A DNA stretch of 64,000 bases from Hirsutella rhossiliensis. Its lineage: Eukaryota > Ascomycota > Sordariomycetes > Hypocreales > Ophiocordycipitaceae. Below the pieces are notes generated by a model. The model did not search any database. It saw only the letters and a list, made by a program, of their open reading frames with translations, and was not told the DNA's origin. Shown piece by piece: positions 57,541 through 64,000 of this stretch. The stretch covers positions 434,001 through 498,000 of the forward strand of contig NW_025408686.1 of assembly GCF_020360975.1 (NCBI RefSeq). Reading direction: 5' to 3'. The translations under genes and the position numbers were made by a program. The first letter of the stretch is position 1, and the number at the start of each line of letters is the position of its first letter.

Positions 57541-60500
57541 AAGGGCTCTGCCTTAAAATAAAAGCTATTTTATCTCCGCTTATATTATTATACTTATATT
57601 ATTATAACTACTTACTTTACTTTACTTACTTTATAGTCTTAGCTTAAGCTATTATTAGTAGTTTACTAGTTTATTATTCTTATTTATTATTTTAAATAAA
57701 GCTTTAAACTTATTAAGGGCTATAGTTCCTATAAACTTATATATAGGTTTTTATATAAGGTTAAGATACCTGCGCTACTTAATAAGGACCTCTTAGTATT
57801 TCCTCTTACTAACCTTTTTCTAGCGCGCGGCCTATATCTTTTTAACCTTAAACTTATCCTCTCTCTTTACCTTAATTATAGGCGGTTAAGCGTCTACTAC
57901 TTCTTACCTAAGTAGCGGGTTAAAGGAGGCTTTATAAAAGAGGTCTATATTAATCTTATTATAGACCCTTATTAAGAGACTATTAAGCTCTATAACCTAT
58001 AAGCTAATAACCTTTTATACTATAAACTTTATATATAGCTAGTTAAGCTTCTTTTTTAGCTATATTAACCTATAGTTATAAAGGTCTAGCTATACCTTAT
58101 CTCTTACTATAAACTTATTTACTAGGGCCTTAGTCTTATTAGCGTGCCGCTCTTAATCTTATACCGCGGTAGCTATCGCGGATTAATAATAATCTATAGT
58201 CTATTATAGCTTTTATATAAATATAAAGGCATAGCCCTTTAATAATAAATTACTATACTACTCCGCTATTATATTTATAGTAAAAGGAACTAATAAAGGT
58301 AGTTTAAAGCTATATATTATAAAGAAAAGGGCTATCTTAATAAAGGTATATAGTTTACTATTTAATATAAGTTAGGCTATAGGGAGCTATTAATCTTAGT
58401 TTACTTAGTTATAGGCTATAATAGCTTATAAGTAAGCCTATACTTCTTAGTTAACCCTCTTAGGCCCTTTATTAGTCTATAGGTAATATACTATACTAAG
58501 TAGCTATATAACCTAAAGTAGCTAGTATAGGTATTACTAAAAGTAGCTAGTTTAATTTAATCCCTTATCGCTTATAATAAAGGCTAGCTAGCTATATAAG
58601 TAAGCTTAGTATTATAGGAAGCGCTCTATATAAGACTTTATATCTATAGATAGTATTAGCTTTAATATTATAGACTTACTAAGTCGGTCTTTAATTACTT
58701 ATATATAGCGGTTGCTGCCCTTTATAAGTAGGAGGTCCGTTATAAAGTCTATTTATATATATATATAAAACTAGTTAGGTACTAAAAGCTACTTAAGTAG
58801 CCCCTTAAGCTATGCGCTTTAAATCTTAGTATAGCTATAAATATCGTAGTTATAAAAGAAGCAGCGAACGTAGTACTATAAGAGGGGCTAGTAGAAATCC
58901 CTTATAAGGCCTACTATTATACCCTACTAACTTAGGTAGCCTATAATACTAAAGTTATAGATAAGCTAGACTAGCTTCCTTTAAAGCTTATTTTATTTAT
59001 CTAGCTTTAGCGGTCTATCCTTTACCTTAGCTTTTATAGTATATAGCACGCTTAGTACTTATAGTCTCCCTTACTAACGTAGATACCCTTATAGGTCGAT
59101 ATAATAGTTACCTACTTATACTTTTAGCTTTAGCTTTAAATTAAGGTATTAAGTACTAGACTTAATAGCGCGGCGTATACTCTTATAAGTATAGTCTAGA
59201 GATAATATCCTATCCTATAAGTGTTAAAGGACCTTATCTTAAAATACTCGCGCTATACGCGCCCCTAGGCCGGTCTATCCCTCCTTACTAAGCTAAGGTA
59301 AAGGTATAAGATAAGGCTTTTCTATTAGCGCCGCGCCTTCCTTTACTAAGGAAGCTCTTATATAAGTCTATAGCGCTTCTTATAGGATAAGCTATAGATC
59401 CTAGGCCTCGATATCTACTCCTATTAGCTAGTCTTAATCCCTTTAGGAAAGCGTATCTAAGATTATAGAGTCCTACTTTAGCTAGTACTTAATTAAGAAG
59501 TTAAAGTATAAGAGATACTCCGCTTAGCGGGCTTACCGCTCTAAGAGGTACTAGTAGGTTATAAAGTACTTAAGGTTCCTATAGTCTATAAAAACCTTAA
59601 AGCTCCTATAGCTTTAAAGCTTTACTTACTATTACTTAAGGTAGCTAATAATCGCTAATATCTCTTTATTATAAATAGCGTAATTCCGCTCTACTAAGGT
59701 TAGCTTATAAAAGTAAAATGCTATTAGTTACTTCCGCTTATTTACTTTTTAAGAGAGCGTTCCTCTAAGTACCTAGCTACTATAATCTACTTTAACTAAT
59801 ATAGACTAGTTAAAGTCCTACTAAAGTAGTACTAGGGCTTATAAGAATAGGTCCTTAAGCGTATAGAACGCTCTTTCCTATATAGGCCCTTAATAAAAAG
59901 CGGTTTATTTCCTAGTAATCTCGTTTAATAGTATTATAATATAAAAGAAGCCCTTAATAAATATCTTATAATAGTTCGCGAACCTAAGGAAGCTCTATAT
60001 ACCTATCTATATAGTTAGGGCCGCTTAGTCTTAGATCGCTTAGATCTTTATAAGATCTACCTATATACCTATACCTATATAAATAATAAAGCCTAGGTAC
60101 TTAACCCTCTTAACCTTAAATTTATACTTATCTAGGTTAAGGTAGAGCCTATAAAGTTAGAAGCGCTTTAAGACCTTTTATACTTTCTATATATAGTCCT
60201 TATAAGAGCCGCTTATATAGATAAGGATATTATTTATATTTATAAAGGCGAACTTATTAAGTAAGTCTTAAAGTATATTATTAATATAATACTAAAAAGT
60301 AGCGGGCGCTCTTAAGAGGCTAAAGGGCGTTATAAGCTACTTAAATAAGCCATAGCGTATATAAAACGCTATCTTTTACTTATTACCCTTTAAGATCTAT
60401 ACTTTATAGAACGCTTATTTTATATCTAGCTTTATAAACTACTTTACCTTTAAGAGGTTATAAAGTATATCTAAGATTAAGGGTAAGGGGTAGCGGTCTA

Positions 60501-62653
60501 GCCTTATAATTATATTTAGAGCCCTATAGTTATAATAGAACTATATCCCGCCCCTTAGTTTATATATAAATAGGACTAGCGCTCTTACTTTAAAGCTACT
60601 TACTTAAATAAAACCCTTATCTAAGAGGTCCCTTAGCGTCTTCTTTAGTACTAGTAGCTCTATATATAATATACTATATAGTAGTTTAAATAGTATAAGT
60701 AGTTCCTACCCTTTTTTATTAGTATAAAGTACGATCCTATAGTCTACCCCTAGCTTATATAGGTTAAGCTTATTTACTTCCTAGGACTTAAATAGCGGTA
60801 AGAGGTTATAAAAGCGCTTTAGTATTTACTACTATAGCTTAGAGGGCGACTTTAGCTTCTTTATTTAAAGGGCCTTATTAATATCCGCTAAGCTAACTAT
60901 ATAGACCGCTATATTAGCCGCTACCTAGCCTTACCCCTACTCTACTTATTATATAGTTCCTATAAAAATAAAGGTAAGGACTTCTTATACTAAGTATAAA
61001 GCTCGCTTACTTAGTCCTATACTTATAAAACTATTATTATAGTAGACCTACTATTATATAGGCCTAAACTATAGCTTCTTTTAGTATAGAACTAAGTATA
61101 ACTCTATATATAATAACTAGGGTTTCCTAAGGATTAAGGGAAACTTTAGTTAAGGGATTATATAAGCTATAATAAGCTTATAGTAACCGTTAACCTTTAT
61201 AGCTAGCTATATAATACCCTTAATTACTATACCCTTTATTACGCTTAAGGCGCCCTTTACTTACCTTAAGGCGATCTTTTCTACTAGTACTTATATCTCT
61301 TACGTAAGCGCCTCGTTAACTATAGTATAGTATTAATAGCCCTTATCTATAAGGGCGGTAATAAGTAAGGAGTTATTAATTATAACCTATATTAAAGTAG
61401 GCTCCTCTTTTATATAAGCGGATAATTCCTTCTTCTCCTTTACTAATACTAGTAATTAAGGCTCTAGAGCCTATCTTTACTTTAGAGCTACTCTTTTTCC
61501 TCTAAGCCTAGGAGGGCGGAGTCCTCTTTATTATTTAAGGTAAAGAGTAGTTCTATCTTTACTACTTAAACTACTATAAGCCGCTTAGCTAAAAGGAGGG
61601 GGCATTTTATTAAAAAGTATATAGATACGCCGTAATATAAGTAGCGGCTATTAGCCTTCCTCTTTTTAATTTCTTTACTCGTTACTTACTTCGCTTACTA
61701 CTTAGAGTATAAAGCGGTATAAGGGGTAGTCGACGGCGTCTTTTTACTATATCTAGCCTAGTCTATATAGGTAGCTAATATTAAGGTATCCTTATCTATA
61801 TCGATAGCTAGTTATTTATCTTATAGAGGGGCGGTAATCCTATTACCGCTATACGGTATATACTTATAGAGCTTTTAGAAACGCGGCGTTTACTTATAGC
61901 CCTATTCTACCTTTATTAACTAGCTTATATACTCGCTATAGTTAGTAGGTATAATTATAAGGATAAGTAGCTTTTATAAGGCTAGCGTAATTAAATTCTA
62001 TAGCTATATAAGCTTTATACTATCTTCTTATACTATAGTCCCCGCTATTTATAAGAGCGTCTCTTTAAAATTAAGAAGGAATTCGCTAAAGGTTTATCTA
62101 TTTCTTTACTTAAGGGTTTATAGCCTATCTTATACCTTCTCCTACTCTTATACGTTGCCGAATATATATATAAGGTATTAAAAGAAGTCGTATAGGTCGC
62201 GTTTACCCTTAGGGCCGCCCTTATCTTAGAATCTAGATATCCGCTATATCTAGGGCTCTAGTAGTATATAGAGGAGCGAATACTACGCTATATCGCGATA
62301 GCTATTTAAGCCCTATTTCTTATCGGTTATAAACTTTATTTATAGCCGGCTAAGGAAGAAGTAAAAGGACTTTAGCTTACTATCTTAAGTTAGCTAAGAG
62401 AGCGGCTTCCGCGTTAGTAGTATCGCCGCTATAACCGGCGTTATAGAGGTTATAGGGGTTAAAGCTAGTCTTATAGATAGCTCTCTTAATATAGCGAGAA
62501 CCTTATCCTTCTTACTAGCCGTCGCGCTTTTAATTGCTTTTAGGATAGCTACGATACTTCCTATCTATTTAGGGAGGGGCGGAGCATATCTTTAAGGAGG
62601 AGGCGCCCTCTTTAAAGAGATATCTATTAGATCTATTAGTTAATAGCTTATAC

Positions 62654-62839
62654 TATTATAGAGTAAGTAGAGGTATATATATAGGTGCTATCTATAAAAT
62701 AATATTAATAAGCTATATAAAGCTCTCTTATACGCGGCTAGTATATATATATATATATAGGATCCGGCCCTTTATATATAACTATATAGCTTAGGCTATA
62801 GCCTAAGCCTATAACCTATAATAGTTAAAGACTCTTATA
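62654..62839 (-). repeat. 5' LTR of gypsy C copy 2
   Basis: 186 bp, TATTATAGAG to CTCTTATA, followed by TAAAC. Confidence 0.85.
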
Positions 62840-64000
62840 TAAACCTCCTTAATAAGGGATTTATTAAGGCTAGCTCTTTTAAGGTAGTAGCTTTAGTCCT
62901 ATTTATATAAAAGCTAAAAAAGGGACTTTACTTTTATATAAACTATTAAGCGTTAAACGTAATTATACGCTTAGACTAGTACCCCCTTTTACTTATAAGA
63001 GAGACCCTCTATAACCTAGTAAAAGTAAAGTAGTTTATAAAGTTTAATATCGTTTAAGCGTTTTATAAGGTATAAATAGCGTATAAAGAGAAGTAAAAGA
63101 TAGCGTTCTATATAAAATATAACTTATTTAAGTAAATAGTTACTCCCTTTAGCTTAGTAGGTGCCCTAGCTATATTTTAATATTATATTAACTAGGTGCT
63201 TAAGGGTTTCCTTAATAAGTTTACGTTTATATATATAAATAATATTCTTATTTATTTAAGCGGGAGCTATAAAGACTATATATAGAAGGTATAGAAGGTA
63301 TTAAACCGCTTAGTAAAGTATAGCTTATACTTAGACTTAGATAAATACGAATTTAGTATTAAGCGCGTTAAATACCTTAGCTTTATTATTATCGTAGGCG
63401 TAAGTATATAAGCGGACCTAGCTAAGATTTAAGCTATCCGCGACTAAGTAACCTTAATATTATAATAAGGTATATAAAGCTTCCTTAGCTTCGCTAACTA
63501 CTATTAAGTCTTTATTAAGGAGTTCTTATAGATTATACTACTACTTAATAAGCTAATAAGAGATAGGGCCCTTTTCTCTTAAGGACCTATATAGGTAGAG
63601 GCGTTCTAAGCCCTTAAAGACTTATTTTTATAGGCCTTAGTACTACTATAGTAAGACTTTAATAATCCCTTAACTATAAAAGTAAACTATAGTAGCTATA
63701 TACTTAAGGGAACCCTATTTTAAAAAGTAAAAAGGTAAAAGAGGCTAGTAGCGTTTTACTTATATAAGCTTACTATAGTAAAAAGGAACTACTTAATCTA
63801 TAATAAGGAGATATTAGCGATTATTAGCTACCTTAAATAGTAGTAGGTAGTGCTTTATAGCTATAAGAGCTTTAAGATCCTTATAGACTATAAGAACCTT
63901 AAATACTTTATAACTTAATAGTATCTCTTAAAGTAGTAAGCGTACTAAGCGGAGTATCTTTTAATCCTTTAGTTTTATATTAAGTATAAACTAAGTAAGG

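Larger units (their letters stand above)
55886..62839 (-). mobile_element. Ty3/gypsy family C copy 2, full length, RIP-inactivated
   Basis: 6954 bp with 186-bp LTRs at both ends and flanking TAGAC (55881-55885) and TAAAC (62840-62844), the second differing by one RIP-type G-to-A. Minus-strand domains: protease remnant (ALIDKG, about 61,340-61,370), RT start (ELLVLKKTLRDLLDKGF, about 60,615-60,670), RNase H (FKVFIDYRNLKYF, about 59,570-59,608) and integrase (DFITDLL...VIKDRLSKS, about 58,680-58,750). The 2-kb region between integrase and the 3' LTR is unusually long. It includes a GC-rich, Ala/Gly-coding block. The insertion interrupts the RT of gypsy G. Confidence 0.87.
53991..64000 (+). mobile_element. 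Ty3/gypsy element G, RIP-inactivated, split by gypsy C copy 2 (continues past window)
   Basis: The + strand part before the insertion reads as gag (about 54,300-54,560, including EGQSFKEFLLEFKETL-like sequence with stops), a decayed zinc knuckle near 54,870-54,930 whose Cys codons now read Tyr, and an aspartic protease (FIDKGYYYYAIIN, about 55,155-55,195). The RT begins at LLVLKKTFID, is cut at 55885, and resumes at 62840 with LLNKGFIKASS. It continues through the active-site remnant YINN (near 63,230; normally YIDD), LDLDKYEFS and an RNase H start (DYKNLKYF, about 63,885-63,910). The LTRs are not visible. Confidence 0.82.

Noticed and set aside
43335..64000. Centromere or regional heterochromatin
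   Set aside because: AT-rich RIP-mutated repeats can mark fungal centromeres, but nothing in the sequence alone separates a centromere from an ordinary repeat-rich tract.
1..64000. CRISPR array or bacterial operon
   Set aside because: Introns, RIP and fungal gene families show a eukaryotic genome; no regularly spaced short repeats with unique spacers were seen.

Overview
The window looks like a filamentous ascomycete (Pezizomycotina) chromosome with a two-speed, AT/GC-bipartite layout. An island of normal base composition (about 10.2-28.7 kb) holds compact genes with 49-88 bp introns. It lies between long tracts of transposons destroyed by repeat-induced point mutation (RIP). In those tracts CpA and TpG are almost absent while TpA is everywhere, and Gln/Trp codons inside recognisable transposon motifs have become stops. 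I cannot name the species.

Left tract (1-10.2 kb): a Ty1/copia element (family A, + strand, entered in mid-element, 3' LTR 4378-5072) sits inside a second copia element (family B, 5073-8107). A 371-bp LTR-type miniature element (TRIM, 1564-1934) is inserted in A. It has 74/73-bp terminal repeats, a half-initiator-tRNA primer site, a polypurine tract and a 5-bp target duplication, and an uninterrupted copy of the site survives in the second A copy at 36.2 kb. An inverted solo LTR of family B lies at 6893-7377. The tract 8108-10240 is AT-rich and unassigned.

Gene island: a CAP10/GT90 glycosyltransferase (+), a small secreted six-cysteine protein (+), an orphan exon (-), a short hypothetical gene (+), and then three minus-strand genes whose exons I could resolve: DUG2 (WD40 plus M20 peptidase of glutathione breakdown, 900 aa), a lacZ-type GH2 beta-galactosidase (1039 aa, three exons), and a GT32 protein resembling MIPC-synthase catalytic subunits (327 aa, three exons, one apparent GC-AG intron). 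They look like independent housekeeping, sugar-use and cell-surface genes rather than a pathway cluster.

Right tract (28.7-64 kb): a stub of a pogo/Fot1-like DNA transposon; gypsy family C copy 1 (minus, 28941-33019); full-length copia A copy 2 (minus, 33020-39332); copia B copy 2 (39333-43334); a Tad1-like LINE (about 44.2-53.0 kb) split by chromovirus E (46004-52063); and a gypsy element G (about 54-64 kb) split by full-length gypsy C copy 2 (55886-62839). E is the odd one out: normal GC content, identical LTRs and a clean target duplication, yet its gag-pol changes frame repeatedly.

The best candidate for something undescribed is the miniature element. It keeps cis signals matching those of the copia families around it, carries a tRNA-like A/B-box core, and shows only light RIP inside a host copy that RIP has saturated.
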